Part shown: positions 16,363 to 24,833 of the stretch, piece by piece
Layout: each line of letters begins with the position of its first letter
How positions within the stretch are numbered: the first letter of the stretch is position 1
DNA from: Falsiroseomonas tokyonensis
GTDB lineage: Bacteria > Pseudomonadota > Alphaproteobacteria > Acetobacterales > Acetobacteraceae
Assembly (NCBI RefSeq): GCF_019024325.1
Contig: NZ_JAFNJS010000002.1
Location: 806,118-870,117, forward strand
Length of the DNA: 64,000 bases
Direction: 5' to 3'
Position numbers and translations under genes: made by a program
The notes under the pieces: generated by a model
Told to the model about the DNA's origin: nothing
Seen by the model: the letters and a program-made list of their open reading frames with translations, nothing else
Databases searched by the model: none

Positions 16363-17265
16363 ATGATGCGTTTCGCATGCCTGCTTCTGGCCGGTCTGCT
16401 GTCACTGGCCGAGGCCCGGGCGCAATCCGACCATCCGCTCCTCGGCCACTACCAGGGCTCGACGCTGCGCGACCGGGAGGAGGAGGCTTTCACCACCTAT
16501 CCCCGCATCATCGGCTTCGAGAGCGGCACGCCGCTGATCGAGATGCGGGAGGGAAGGCTGACCCGCCTGGTCTATGACAACCCGCCCGGCCGCTCGACGC
16601 TGGAGGTGCTGCGCAACTACCTGGCGGCGCTGCAGGCGCGGCCGGGCTTTCGGCTGGACTGGCAATGCGCCGGCCGCGCCGATTGCGGCAGCACCGCGCG
16701 CACCCAGCAGGGGCGCGGCTGGAACGGGGTGAACGGCATGAATGTCGGCGCCGGCGGCGATGTCCGCTACGCCACCGGCCAGATCGAGACGCCGGAACAA
16801 CAGACCTACGTCGCCATCGGCGTCACCCCACGCCAGACCCTGGTGCATGTGCTGGAGGTGGTGCCGATGCAGCAGCGGATGGTGGCGGCCGATGCGGCTG
16901 CGCTGGCGGCGGACCTGGACCGGCGCGGCCGCGCCACGCTGCCCGGCATCTTCTTCGACACCGGCGCGCATGCGCTGCGCCCGGAATCGGAGGCGGCGCT
17001 GATGCAGGTGGTCGCGCTGCTGCGCAGCCAGCCGAGGCTGCGGCTGCGGGTGGAGGGGCATACGGATTCGGAGGGCGATGACGCCTTCAACCTGGCCCTG
17101 TCGCAGCGCAGGGCGGCCGAGGTGCGCCTGGCGCTGATCACGCGCCACGGCATCGACCCCGAAAGGCTGACCTCGGCCGGCTTCGGGGAGGCCCAGCCGG
17201 TGGCCGACAATGCGACGCCGGAGGGCCGTGCCCGCAACCGCCGCGTGGAGCTGGTGCGGCCCTGA
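16363..17265 (+). CDS. OmpA-family outer-membrane/peptidoglycan-binding protein
   Basis: 300 residues. Signal peptide (MMRFACLLLAGLLSLAEARA-QS), an N-terminal region of about 165 residues without a recognised fold, then an OmpA C-terminal peptidoglycan-binding domain (about 195-300) with GIFFDTGAHALRPES, VEGHTDSEGDD and GRARNRRVELV. The strong ribosome binding site GGGAGGT precedes the ATG. The N-terminal segment TYPRIIGFES, with the two cysteines in CAGRADCGS, suggests a small periplasmic domain rather than a beta barrel. Likely anchors the envelope. Stands alone. Confidence 0.9.
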   Translation: MMRFACLLLAGLLSLAEARAQSDHPLLGHYQGSTLRDREEEAFTTYPRIIGFESGTPLIEMREGRLTRLVYDNPPGRSTLEVLRNYLAALQARPGFRLDWQCAGRADCGSTARTQQGRGWNGVNGMNVGAGGDVRYATGQIETPEQQTYVAIGVTPRQTLVHVLEVVPMQQRMVAADAAALAADLDRRGRATLPGIFFDTGAHALRPESEAALMQVVALLRSQPRLRLRVEGHTDSEGDDAFNLALSQRRAAEVRLALITRHGIDPERLTSAGFGEAQPVADNATPEGRARNRRVELVRP

Positions 17266-17286
17266 AATCCGGCCCGGCCGTGACGG

Positions 17287-18273
17287 TCAGCTGTCCAGCG
17301 TCAGGCCCAGCTCCTTGATCAGCGGCGCCCAGATCGCCGTCTCGCTGGCGATCAACGCGGCCAGGTCGGCACCGGTGCCGGGATAGGGTTCCAGGCTGAT
17401 GGAGCGCAGCCGCGCCGCCACCGCCTCCGTCTCCAGCGCCTTCACCAGCTCCGCCTGCAGCCGGGCGACGATGGCATCCGGCGTGCCGGCGGGCACCGCG
17501 ACGCCCTGCCAGGAATAGATATCGGCGCCCGTCAGCCCCTGCTCGGCCAGCGTCGGCACATCGGGCAGCAGGGTCAGGCGCTGCGGCGCGGGGATGCCGA
17601 TGGCGCGCACCCGGCCCGCGGCGATATGCGGCGCGCCGGAGGCATAATCGATGAACATCGCCTGCACCACGCCCGCCACCATGTCCTGCACCGCCGGCGC
17701 GCCGCCCCTGTACGGCACATGGGTGATCTGCACATTGGCGGTGCGGGCGAAACGCTCGGTCGCCAGGTGGGTCGGCGTGCCGACGCCGGGCGAGCCGAAG
17801 TTCAGCCGGCCCGGATTGGCCCGCGCATAGGCCACCAGCTCCGGCCCCGTGCGCACCGGCACATCCGGATGCACCACCAGCACGAAGGGAAAGCGCGCGA
17901 TCGGTGCCACCGGCTTGAAGTCGCGAATGGGGTGGTAGGGCAGGCGGGACGACATGGCCGGCGTGATGACCAGCGCGGTCAGGTCGGCCGAGAGCAGCGT
18001 ATAGCCATCGGGCGCGGATCGCGCCGCGGCCTCGCTGGCCGGGATGGTCGCGCCGCCCGGGCGGTTGTCCACCAGCACCTGCTGGCCGAGCGGCCCGGCG
18101 ATCGCCGCCCCAAGGGTGCGGGCCAGGAAGTCGGAGCCGCCGCCCGGCGCATAGGGCACGATCCAGCGCAGCGGGCGGGACGGCCAGGCAGCCCCGCCTG
18201 GGGCCTGGGCCCATGCCGAGGGCGCGGCGGCCAGGGTGGCGGTGGCTAGGCCCAGGGCGCGCCGCGTGATCAT
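17287..18273 (-). CDS. Bug-family (TTT) periplasmic solute-binding protein
   Basis: 328 residues from the ATG at 18273, which has GGGGA nine bases upstream; an earlier in-frame start would precede the signal peptide. Signal peptide MITRRALGLATATLAAAPSAWA, mature WPSRPLRWIVPYAPGGGSDF, and SAPDGYTLLSAD are classical. No tctAB neighbours and no enzyme gene beside it, so no ligand can be proposed. Confidence 0.9.
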   Translation of the reverse strand: MITRRALGLATATLAAAPSAWAQAPGGAAWPSRPLRWIVPYAPGGGSDFLARTLGAAIAGPLGQQVLVDNRPGGATIPASEAAARSAPDGYTLLSADLTALVITPAMSSRLPYHPIRDFKPVAPIARFPFVLVVHPDVPVRTGPELVAYARANPGRLNFGSPGVGTPTHLATERFARTANVQITHVPYRGGAPAVQDMVAGVVQAMFIDYASGAPHIAAGRVRAIGIPAPQRLTLLPDVPTLAEQGLTGADIYSWQGVAVPAGTPDAIVARLQAELVKALETEAVAARLRSISLEPYPGTGADLAALIASETAIWAPLIKELGLTLDS

Positions 18274-18330
18274 CCTCGAATCCCCTTGGGTGGAATATCC
18301 GGACATTCCGCGCCGAAGCGGGGCGGCTGT

Positions 18331-19260
18331 CTATCCTCCCTCCTCATCCTCCGTCGGCAATTCGCAACGATTGTGGATATGCGTCGCGGCCACCGCCGCA
18401 TGGCCCATGGCGACGACGATCTGGTCCAGGCCGCGCACGATGTCGCCGGCGGCATAGAGGCCCTTCACGCTGGTCTGGTTGTGGCCGTCGACGACCAGCG
18501 CGCCCTTCTCGTCATGCCCGGCGCCGAGCGCGCGGCCGAGGCCGGAGCGGTAGGTCAGGCCGAGGGCGGAATAGAGCACCTCGAAGCGATGCTCCCGCCC
18601 GCCGGCGCGCAGTGCCGCGACGCGACCCTCGGCGATGTCGAGGCCGCTGATCGGATCCTCCACCACCTCGACGCCATCCCGCGCGGCCAGCGCCCGCTGC
18701 TCCTCGTCCAGCCTGGTGCCGAGGGTCAGCAGGGTGACGCGGTCCGAATAGGTGCGGGCGATGAAGCCGGCCTCGCCCAGGCCGCGGGCGCCATGGCCCA
18801 TGACGGCGATGCTGCGGCCGCGCGCCTCGTAGCCGTCGCAGATCGGGCAGTAGCGCACCAGGCCGCGGCGGACCGCATCCGGCAGGTCGGGCAGGTCCGG
18901 CTCCACATCCACCGCGCCGGTGGCCAGCAGCACGCGGCGGGCCGTTACCTCGGTGACGTCGGATCCGCTTTCGATCCGGGCGGTGAAGCCCTGCGGCCCG
19001 CGCTGCAGCGCGGTCACCTCGCCGTGCCGGATGACGATGCCGTAGTGGTCCAGGCTGGCGCGTTGGCGGGCCAGCAGATCCGGCCCGCCGATGCCCTCGG
19101 CGAAGAAAGGGATGTTGTGGCTGGTGGGGATCCAGGCGGCGCGCGGCGCACCGGAATCCACCAGCAGCACGCGGCGCTTGAAGCGCGCGAGGTAGAGGGC
19201 GGCGGTCATCCCGGCGGGGCCGGCGCCCACGATCAGGCAGTCATTCAGATTTTCGGGCAT
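18331..19260 (-). CDS. FAD/NAD(P)-dependent oxidoreductase, thioredoxin-reductase-like
   Basis: 309 residues, the usual length for low-molecular-weight thioredoxin reductases. FAD-binding VGAGPAGM at residues 11-18, redox pair Cys138-Pro-Ile-Cys141 ([13 protein letters not shown]), NADPH-domain start [10 protein letters not shown], and the final [30 protein letters not shown] motif. The CPIC site and the HGAR version of the nucleotide motif differ from standard TrxB (CATC, GGGxSA), so the partner may not be thioredoxin. Start ATG at 19260. It follows the YaiI gene by 49 bases on the same strand. Confidence 0.85.
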   Translation of the reverse strand: MPENLNDCLIVGAGPAGMTAALYLARFKRRVLLVDSGAPRAAWIPTSHNIPFFAEGIGGPDLLARQRASLDHYGIVIRHGEVTALQRGPQGFTARIESGSDVTEVTARRVLLATGAVDVEPDLPDLPDAVRRGLVRYCPICDGYEARGRSIAVMGHGARGLGEAGFIARTYSDRVTLLTLGTRLDEEQRALAARDGVEVVEDPISGLDIAEGRVAALRAGGREHRFEVLYSALGLTYRSGLGRALGAGHDEKGALVVDGHNQTSVKGLYAAGDIVRGLDQIVVAMGHAAVAATHIHNRCELPTEDEEGG

Positions 19261-19309
19261 GCACCTCCAACGCGTGCCGGAGGTGAACGGTCGCGGTTGC
19301 GCAGGCGGA

Positions 19310-19789
19310 TCAGCCCGGCGGCATGGCCTTCGCCCGCCGGATCGCCGCCTGCGCCATGGCATCCAGCGCATTGAGGAAGCGCGACTTGTCGGCGCCCCCC
19401 ATCGGCGGCGGGCCGCCGCCCATGCCGAGTTCCCGCAGATGCTGGGACATGGCGCGGCCGGCGAGCGCGCTGCCGATATTGTTCTCGGTCCAGGGATGGC
19501 CCTTGAAATTCAAGGCGAAGGCGCCCTTGGCCAGGCAGCGGGCGGCGAGCGGAATATCCGCCGTCAGGCAGATATCGGTGAGCGTCGCCTCGTCCGCGAT
19601 CCAGTCATCCGCCTTGTCCGCGCCATCGGTGACGATGACGATCCGCGTGCGCCCGCCCGGCGGCCGGATGGGGCGGGAGCCGTTGGAGATGAAGATGGTC
19701 TCGAAGCCGAGCCGCCCGGCAACTCGGAGAATCTCGTCGCGGACGGGGCAGGCATCGGCGTCGACCAGGAAGCGCGGTTCAGTGATCAC
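19310..19789 (-). CDS. YaiI/YqxD family (DUF188) protein
   Basis: 159 residues. The N-terminal [12 protein letters not shown] motif and the [11 protein letters not shown] acidic motif define this PIN-like conserved family, whose biochemical role is not settled. The GTG start overlaps the stop of the thiY-like gene by four bases (19786-19789), making it the last gene of the TPP-riboswitch operon by position. A link to thiamine is only positional. Confidence 0.85.
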   Translation of the reverse strand: MITEPRFLVDADACPVRDEILRVAGRLGFETIFISNGSRPIRPPGGRTRIVIVTDGADKADDWIADEATLTDICLTADIPLAARCLAKGAFALNFKGHPWTENNIGSALAGRAMSQHLRELGMGGGPPPMGGADKSRFLNALDAMAQAAIRRAKAMPPG

Positions 19790-20760
19790 CGCGCAGCAGT
19801 AGCACCCGGCAGCTCCACCGCGTAGGTCTCCAGCGCCGGCACGCTGCGGATCATGCGGCGCTCCACCAGGAATCGCGCGAAACGGTCGTAGCGGTTGCGG
19901 TCCAGCGCGCCGGGGCTCAGCGAGAAGCGGTTGGCCGTGCTGGCGAAGGCGCGGCGGTTCAGCTCGTTGTCCAGCTCGCGCCGCGGGCCGGCAATGAACA
20001 TGCGCCAGGATTCCTCGGGGTTGTTCACCAGGAAGTGGGTCGCGGCCTCCGTCGCATCGATGAAGCGGCGCAGCAGCGGGTCCTGGGCGCGGTCGCGATG
20101 GGCGATGTAGATCAGCTCGTCATAGGCCGGCATGCCGTATTGCTCGGGGAAGAAGGCGCGGCCGGGGCGGTTCTCGAGGTCCAGCTGATGCAGCTCGAAA
20201 TTGCGGAAGCCGCCGAGGATGGCATCCACCTGGCCCGACATCAGGGCGGAGGACAGGCCGAAATTGACGTTCACCAGCCGGATATCGGACAGGCGCAGGC
20301 CCACCGTCTCCAGCATCGCGCCCATGGTCACTTCCTCGAAGCCCGCGACGGAATAGCCCACGCGCTTGCCGCGGAGATCGGCAAGACTCCGCACCGGGCC
20401 GTCCCGCAGCACGGTGAGCGTCGAGAGCGGCGTCGCCACCAGCGTGCCGATGCGCATCAGGGGCAGGCCCTGTTCCACCGCCAGATACAGGTTCTTCTGG
20501 TAGTAGACGCCGATATCGCCCCGCCGGGCGCCGATCAGCCGCGGCGGGTCGTTGGGGTCGGCCGGTGCGACGATCCGCACATCCAGCCCCGCGCGGGCGA
20601 AGTCGCCGCGTTCCTGCGCGATGATGATGGGCGCGTGGTCCGGGTTGATGAACCAGTCGAGCAGCACCGTGAGCTGCGCCGGCGCGGGCTGCGCGAGCAC
20701 GGCCCGGGAAGCCATTAGCGGCGCCAGCAGCAGGGCGAGCGCGAGAACAAGCCGCTTCAT
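19786..20760 (-). CDS. ThiY-like periplasmic binding protein (NMT1/THI5 family)
   Basis: 324 residues. Signal peptide MKRLVLALALLLAPLMASRAVLA. The LLDWFINPDHAPIIIAQERGDF and VAPADPNDPPRLI motifs match ThiY, which binds formylaminopyrimidine, a thiamine breakdown product salvaged for HMP. It is third in an ABC operon under a TPP riboswitch, which supports the thiamine-precursor assignment. ATGA overlap with the permease gene at 20757-20760. Confidence 0.88.
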   Translation of the reverse strand: MKRLVLALALLLAPLMASRAVLAQPAPAQLTVLLDWFINPDHAPIIIAQERGDFARAGLDVRIVAPADPNDPPRLIGARRGDIGVYYQKNLYLAVEQGLPLMRIGTLVATPLSTLTVLRDGPVRSLADLRGKRVGYSVAGFEEVTMGAMLETVGLRLSDIRLVNVNFGLSSALMSGQVDAILGGFRNFELHQLDLENRPGRAFFPEQYGMPAYDELIYIAHRDRAQDPLLRRFIDATEAATHFLVNNPEESWRMFIAGPRRELDNELNRRAFASTANRFSLSPGALDRNRYDRFARFLVERRMIRSVPALETYAVELPGATAAR

Positions 20761-21515
20761 GTCGTGACCTTTTCGGTGAGAAGGGAATCGGGCTGCCAGG
20801 GGATCGCCCGGCGCAGCAGCCAGTCGGTGGCGAACCACAAAGCGAGCGCCATCAGCATCAGCACGAAGAGCGCCGCGAACATCACATCCGTCTGGCTGCG
20901 CCCATTGGCATGCAGCATCAGGTAGCCAAGCCCCGCCGAGGCCCCGACCCATTCGCCGACCACCGCGCCGATCGGCGCGACGGCGGCCGCCACGCGCAGG
21001 CCGGAGGCCAGCGAAGGCAGCGCCGCCGGAACCCGCACCCGCCAGAGCGTGGAGAGGCCGCCGGCGCCCATGGTGGTGGCGAGGTCCAGCAGCCCGGGCT
21101 CCGTCCGCCGCAGCCCGTCATAGAAGGCGGTGGCCACCGGGAAGAAGATGATCAGCGTCGCCATGGCCACCTTGCTGGCCATGCCGAAGCCCAGCCACAG
21201 CGTCAGTAGCGGCGCGATGGCGAAGACCGGGATGGCCTGGCTGATCAGCAGCAGCGGCAGCAGCCAGCGCCGCCCCTCCCGCCAGGCCACCAGCACCAGC
21301 GCGGTGGCGATGCCGAGCAGCGCGCCCAGCGCCAGGCCGAGCAGGATCTCGGCGGCGGTGATCAGCGCATGGTCCAGGATGCTCTCCCAGCGATCCGCCA
21401 GCGCGAAGGCGACGCGGCTCGGCGCCGGCAGCAGGAAGGGCGGCACCTCGGTCAGCCAGACGAAGCCCTGCCAGAGCAGCACGAGGCCGAGGGCGGCCAG
21501 GAATCCGCGGATCAT
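20757..21515 (-). CDS. ThiX-like ABC transporter permease
   Basis: 252 residues with about six predicted membrane helices and the EAA-type cytoplasmic loop (ATTMGAGGLSTLWRVRVPAALPSLASG) that contacts the ATPase. BPD_transp_1 family of the SsuC/ThiX type. Translationally coupled by four-base overlaps to the ATPase (21512-21515) and the binding protein, so it is the membrane channel of the putative pyrimidine-precursor importer. Confidence 0.9.
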   Translation of the reverse strand: MIRGFLAALGLVLLWQGFVWLTEVPPFLLPAPSRVAFALADRWESILDHALITAAEILLGLALGALLGIATALVLVAWREGRRWLLPLLLISQAIPVFAIAPLLTLWLGFGMASKVAMATLIIFFPVATAFYDGLRRTEPGLLDLATTMGAGGLSTLWRVRVPAALPSLASGLRVAAAVAPIGAVVGEWVGASAGLGYLMLHANGRSQTDVMFAALFVLMLMALALWFATDWLLRRAIPWQPDSLLTEKVTT

Positions 21516-22258
21516 GCCACCGCCTCCGCCAGGCGTTCGAGCAGCGCGGCCTGGGCCGCGAGCAGCGCCGGGTCGCCGGCCGGGCGAGGGGGCGCGCCTT
21601 CCGGCACCTCCACCGCCACCGGCACCGCCGGGCTGCCGGAGAGGACGAAGATGCGATCCGCCAGGCGCAGCGCCTCCAGCGGGTCATGCGTCACCAGCAG
21701 CACGGTGCGGCCAGCGAGCAGCCGGGCGGAGAGGGACTGCATGCGGTGGCGCGTCGGCGCGTCCACGGCGCTGAAGGGCTCGTCCATCAGCACCAGGGGG
21801 CGGTCTTCCATCAGCGTGCGGGCCAGGGCCACGCGCTGGCGCATGCCGCCCGAAAGCTGCGCCGGGCGTTTCTGCGAGTCCCCGGGGGCCAGGCCGACCT
21901 CGGCCAGCATGGCGCGGGCCCGCGGCAGGTCCGGCGCTTCGCCCCGCAGATGCGCGCCCAGGGTGATATTGCCGAGCACATCCCGCCAGGGCGCCAGCAG
22001 GTCCTGCTGCGCCATATAGGCGACGCGGCCGGCGAGGGGCGCGCCATCCCCGGCCTGCACTGCCCCGCCTGCCGGCACCGTCAGCAGCCCCGCGACCAGC
22101 CGCAGAAGGGTCGACTTGCCCGACCCCGAGGGCCCGAGCAGCGCCGTGGTCCGCCCGCCCGGCACGGCCAGGTCGAGCGCCCCCAGCACGGGCCGCCCGC
22201 CAAGCGACAGGCCATGCGGCAGCAGGATTCGGAATCCGGGTATGGCTAGGCTGGGCAA
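21512..22258 (-). CDS. ThiZ-like ABC transporter ATP-binding protein
   Basis: About 248 residues. Walker A GPSGSGKST, Q-loop MAQQDLLAPW, signature LSGGMRQRVALART, Walker B LVLMDEPFSAVD, and His-loop VTHDPLEAL are intact. First gene after the TPP riboswitch. An in-frame ATG at 22282 exists but lies inside the conserved 3' end of the aptamer, and a GTG at 22264 lies in its P1 stem. I therefore prefer the TTG at 22258, nine bases after the AAGGGA of the aptamer. The exact start remains uncertain. Confidence 0.88.
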   Translation of the reverse strand: MPSLAIPGFRILLPHGLSLGGRPVLGALDLAVPGGRTTALLGPSGSGKSTLLRLVAGLLTVPAGGAVQAGDGAPLAGRVAYMAQQDLLAPWRDVLGNITLGAHLRGEAPDLPRARAMLAEVGLAPGDSQKRPAQLSGGMRQRVALARTLMEDRPLVLMDEPFSAVDAPTRHRMQSLSARLLAGRTVLLVTHDPLEALRLADRIFVLSGSPAVPVAVEVPEGAPPRPAGDPALLAAQAALLERLAEAVA

Positions 22259-22260
22259 GA

Positions 22261-22353
22261 CCACCGTTCCCTTCGCCGGCATGACCCGGATCAGGTTCGT
22301 GGGGTCGCGGGGACTGCCCCGCCTCTCAGCCCCCTATGGGCTCCCCCCGATGA
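22261..22353 (-). promoter_or_regulatory. TPP riboswitch (THI element)
   Basis: On the minus strand the sequence holds the conserved parts in order: GGGGGGAGCC, GGCTGAGAGG, GACCC, CGAACCTGATCCGG, and CATGCCGGCGAAGGGAA. A P1 stem can form between UCAUCG (22353-22348) and CGGUGG (22266-22261). The AAGGGA near the 3' end is the likely ribosome binding site of the ThiZ-like gene, so TPP binding would hide it and stop translation of the importer. Confidence 0.93.
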
Positions 22354-22439
22354 CCTTTCCTGTATGCGGTGCGCGCGGGCGGCTGGCAAGAGCGGGCGAA
22401 TGCCGCGATTCGTCTCCTCCTCCCGCTTCTGTAGCCTGC

Positions 22440-22495
22440 GGAACAACTTTGGGTTCAAACTACAAGTATCGGATTTTAAAAGATAAATTTGACGG
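22440..22495. other. AT-rich promoter island between the thi operon and mntP
   Basis: A conspicuously AT-rich stretch in an otherwise GC-rich window, containing TTGGGTTCAAAC and TTTTAAAAGATAAATTTG. It lies between the divergent riboswitch and mntP, so it very probably holds the promoters for both. On the minus strand TTGAAC (22461-22456) is a possible -35, but a good -10 is not clear. Confidence 0.45.
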
Positions 22496-22523
22496 CCCGT
22501 GGCTCCGGGCCTAGGGGGGCGCC

Positions 22524-23081
22524 ATGTCACCCGCCGCCATCACCCTCCTCGCCCTCGGCATGTCCGTGGATGCCTTCGCCGCCGCGCTCAGCCGTGGGGC
22601 GGTGGGGCCACGCGTGCGGATGGGTGATGCGCTGCGCACCGGCGCGGTCTTCGGCGTGGTGGAAATGGCGACGCCGGTGATCGGCTGGTGCGCCGGCATC
22701 CTGGCGGCGGGGCAGGTCGCGGCCGTCGACCATTGGGTGGCCTTCGCGCTGCTCGGCCTGGTCGGGCTGCATTGCCTCCATGCCGCGCTGAAGCGCGCGC
22801 CGGATGCGCCGCCACCTGGCCGCTCCGCCTGGATGCTGGTGGCGGTGGCGCTGGGCACCAGCATCGATGCCATGGCGGTCGGCGTGTCGCTCGCGGTGCT
22901 GGAGGTGGATATCTGGATCGTGGCGCCCGCCATCGGCCTGGCCACCTTCATCATGGCCACGGGCGGCATGATGGCCGGGCGCCTGCTCGGCAGCCGCTTC
23001 GGGCGGGGGGCGGAGGCGCTTGCGGGGCTGGCGCTGATCGCCCTCGGCACCTCCATCCTGGTCGAGCATCTGGCCGGATAG
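22524..23081 (+). CDS. mntP: Manganese efflux pump MntP
   Basis: 185 residues with six membrane helices in two inverted halves. The conserved Asp motifs [14 protein letters not shown] (helix 1) and [13 protein letters not shown] (helix 4), which form the ion path, are both present. Exports Mn(II) to prevent toxicity. Divergent from the thi operon. I looked for a yybP-ykoY manganese riboswitch in the leader and saw none. Confidence 0.92.
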   Translation: MSPAAITLLALGMSVDAFAAALSRGAVGPRVRMGDALRTGAVFGVVEMATPVIGWCAGILAAGQVAAVDHWVAFALLGLVGLHCLHAALKRAPDAPPPGRSAWMLVAVALGTSIDAMAVGVSLAVLEVDIWIVAPAIGLATFIMATGGMMAGRLLGSRFGRGAEALAGLALIALGTSILVEHLAG

Positions 23082-23107
23082 TCCCTGCCGCCCCATCTTG
23101 GCGGCGC

Positions 23108-24235
23108 ATGCGCCCCCTTCTGATCGGCTCCGAAATCTACCGCGGCTCCACCTATGGGCCGAAGCACCCGCTGGCCATTCCGCGCGTCTCCACCATGCTG
23201 GACCTGGTCCATGCGATGGGCTGGGTGGCGCCGGGCCAGTACCAGGACAGCCCGCGCGCCACGCCCGACCAGCTGACGCGCTTCCATACGCCGGACTACA
23301 TCGCCGCGCTGATGCGGGCGGAGGCGAGACAGGCGGTGGATCCGGCGCATCGCGAGCGCCATCGCATCGGCGCCGACGGCAACCCGGTCTACCGCGAAGT
23401 CTTCTCCCGCCCCGCCACCGGCGCCGGCGGGGTGATGCTGGCCGCGCGACTGACCGCGGAGGGCGGTGTGGTGCATGTGCCGGGCGGCGGCACGCATCAC
23501 GGCCAGCCGGATCGCGCGAGTGGCTTCTGCTACCTGAACGACGCCGTGCTGGGGCTGCTGGAATGGCTCGACCAGGGCCTCGACAACATCCTTTACCTCG
23601 ATATCGACGCGCATCACGGCGACGGGGTGGAGGCCGCCTTTGCGGATGATCCGCGCGTCTTCACCGTCTCCATCCATGAGGCCGGGCGCTGGCCGAATTC
23701 CGGGCCGGTCGAGAACCGGGCAGGGGGGCATGCCCGCAACCTGCCGGTGCCGGAGGGCTTCAACGACAGCGAGATGGATTTTCTTCTCCGCCACGCCGTC
23801 CTGCCGATCCTGCGCCAGCGTCGGCCGCAGGCCGTGATGCTGCAATGCGGAGCGGATGCGATCACGGAGGACCCGCTCTCCCGCCTCGCTTTGTCCAATG
23901 CGGCGCACCGGTCCGTGGTGCAGGCGCTGATGGGGCTGGCGCCGCGGCTGATCGTGCTGGGCGGCGGCGGCTACAACCCCTGGTCGGTCGCGCGCTGCTG
24001 GGCCGGGGTCTGGGCCACGCTGAACCGCCTGCCGATCCCGCCCCGCATCCCGGCCGCGGCGGAGGCCGTGCTGCGCGGCCTGGCCTGGACCCGCGCGGCC
24101 GGCCGCAATCCGCCGGAGGCCTGGTTCACCTCCATCGCCGATGCCCCGCGCCCCGGCCCGGTGCGGCCCGAGATCCGCGCCCTGGCGGCACGCACCCTGG
24201 AAGGCCTGCCGGAGCCTGCTAAGGTGCCCGCATGA
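23108..24235 (+). CDS. Histone deacetylase family (AcuC/amidohydrolase-like) protein
   Basis: 375 residues, class of Zn-dependent deacetylases acting on acetyl-lysine, acetylpolyamines or acetoin-pathway proteins. The charge-relay His130-His131 (GGGTHHGQPDRASGF), the zinc ligands in DIDAHHGDG (Asp165/Asp167/His169), a later CGADAI aspartate and GGGGYN tyrosine are all kept, so it should be active. Start ATG at 23108, 27 bases after mntP. The stop overlaps the DUF192 gene by ATGA (24232-24235). Confidence 0.9.
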   Translation: MRPLLIGSEIYRGSTYGPKHPLAIPRVSTMLDLVHAMGWVAPGQYQDSPRATPDQLTRFHTPDYIAALMRAEARQAVDPAHRERHRIGADGNPVYREVFSRPATGAGGVMLAARLTAEGGVVHVPGGGTHHGQPDRASGFCYLNDAVLGLLEWLDQGLDNILYLDIDAHHGDGVEAAFADDPRVFTVSIHEAGRWPNSGPVENRAGGHARNLPVPEGFNDSEMDFLLRHAVLPILRQRRPQAVMLQCGADAITEDPLSRLALSNAAHRSVVQALMGLAPRLIVLGGGGYNPWSVARCWAGVWATLNRLPIPPRIPAAAEAVLRGLAWTRAAGRNPPEAWFTSIADAPRPGPVRPEIRALAARTLEGLPEPAKVPA

Positions 24236-24714
24236 TCACACGCCGCCCCCTGCTCGCCGCCCTCGGCTTCTCGGCCGTCACCCCGGCGCTGGCCCAGCCC
24301 GGCGTGGACCGCCCGCAGCCGAAGCTGCCGACGGAGCCGCTGGTGATCGTCACCCGCAACGGCACTCGTCACACTTTCGCGGTGGAAATGGCGGTCAGCC
24401 CCGACCACCAGATGATCGGCCTGATGTTCCGCCCGAGCGTCGGCGCCGATGAGGGAATGCTGTTTGACTGGGGCCAGCCGCGCGAGAGCAGCATGTGGAT
24501 GCGCAACACGATCGCGCCGCTCGACATGGTCTTCATCGCCGCCGATGGCCGCATCCACCGCATCGCCGAACGCACCGTGCCCTACAGCCTGACCCCGGTG
24601 GACAGCCGCGGCCCGGTGCGCGCCACGCTGGAACTGCAGGCCGGCATCACCGAGAAGCTGGACATCCGCGTCGGCGACCGGGTGCAGCACCGCATCTTCG
24701 GCACCGCCCCCTAA
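24232..24714 (+). CDS. DUF192 exported protein
   Basis: 160 residues. Twin-arginine-like or Sec signal (MITRRPLLAALGFSAVTPALA), then the DUF192 domain (about 35-155) with MIGLMFRPSV, GMLFDWG and the diagnostic SMWMRNTIAPLDMVFI. Function of the family is unknown. Coupled by a four-base overlap to the deacetylase-family gene. Confidence 0.88.
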   Translation: MITRRPLLAALGFSAVTPALAQPGVDRPQPKLPTEPLVIVTRNGTRHTFAVEMAVSPDHQMIGLMFRPSVGADEGMLFDWGQPRESSMWMRNTIAPLDMVFIAADGRIHRIAERTVPYSLTPVDSRGPVRATLELQAGITEKLDIRVGDRVQHRIFGTAP

Positions 24715-24725
24715 CCCTTGCTCCC

Positions 24726-24740
24726 CGGGCCGCAGGCCCG
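24726..24740 (+). terminator. Short hairpin after the DUF192 gene
   Basis: Perfect 6-base stem CGGGCC / GGCCCG with loop GCA, 12 bases after the stop and before tRNA-Pro. No T run, so only a weak terminator candidate. Confidence 0.35.
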
Positions 24741-24755
24741 TAGGTATCCGCCGGA

Positions 24756-24829
24756 CGGGGTGTGGCGCAGCCTGGTAGCGCGCCTGTTTTGGGTACAGGA
24801 GGTCCTCGGTTCGATTCCGGGCACCCCGA
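24756..24829 (+). tRNA. tRNA-Pro (anticodon TGG)
   Basis: Acceptor arms CGGGGTG (24756-24762) and CACCCCG (24822-24828) pair perfectly. Anticodon stem CCTGT/ACAGG encloses loop TTTGGGT, giving anticodon TGG. The T arm has GGTTCGATTCC. The CCA end is not encoded. The TGG anticodon reads CCA, and CCG/CCU through wobble. Confidence 0.97.
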
Positions 24830-24833
24830 TCCT

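Noticed and set aside
22259-22282. ATG at 22282 as the start of the ThiZ-like gene
   Set aside because: It lies within the conserved 3' part of the TPP aptamer and has no ribosome binding site of its own.
22353-22523. yybP-ykoY manganese riboswitch ahead of mntP
   Set aside because: The conserved loop sequences were not seen on the plus strand; the AT-rich stretch looks like promoter DNA.
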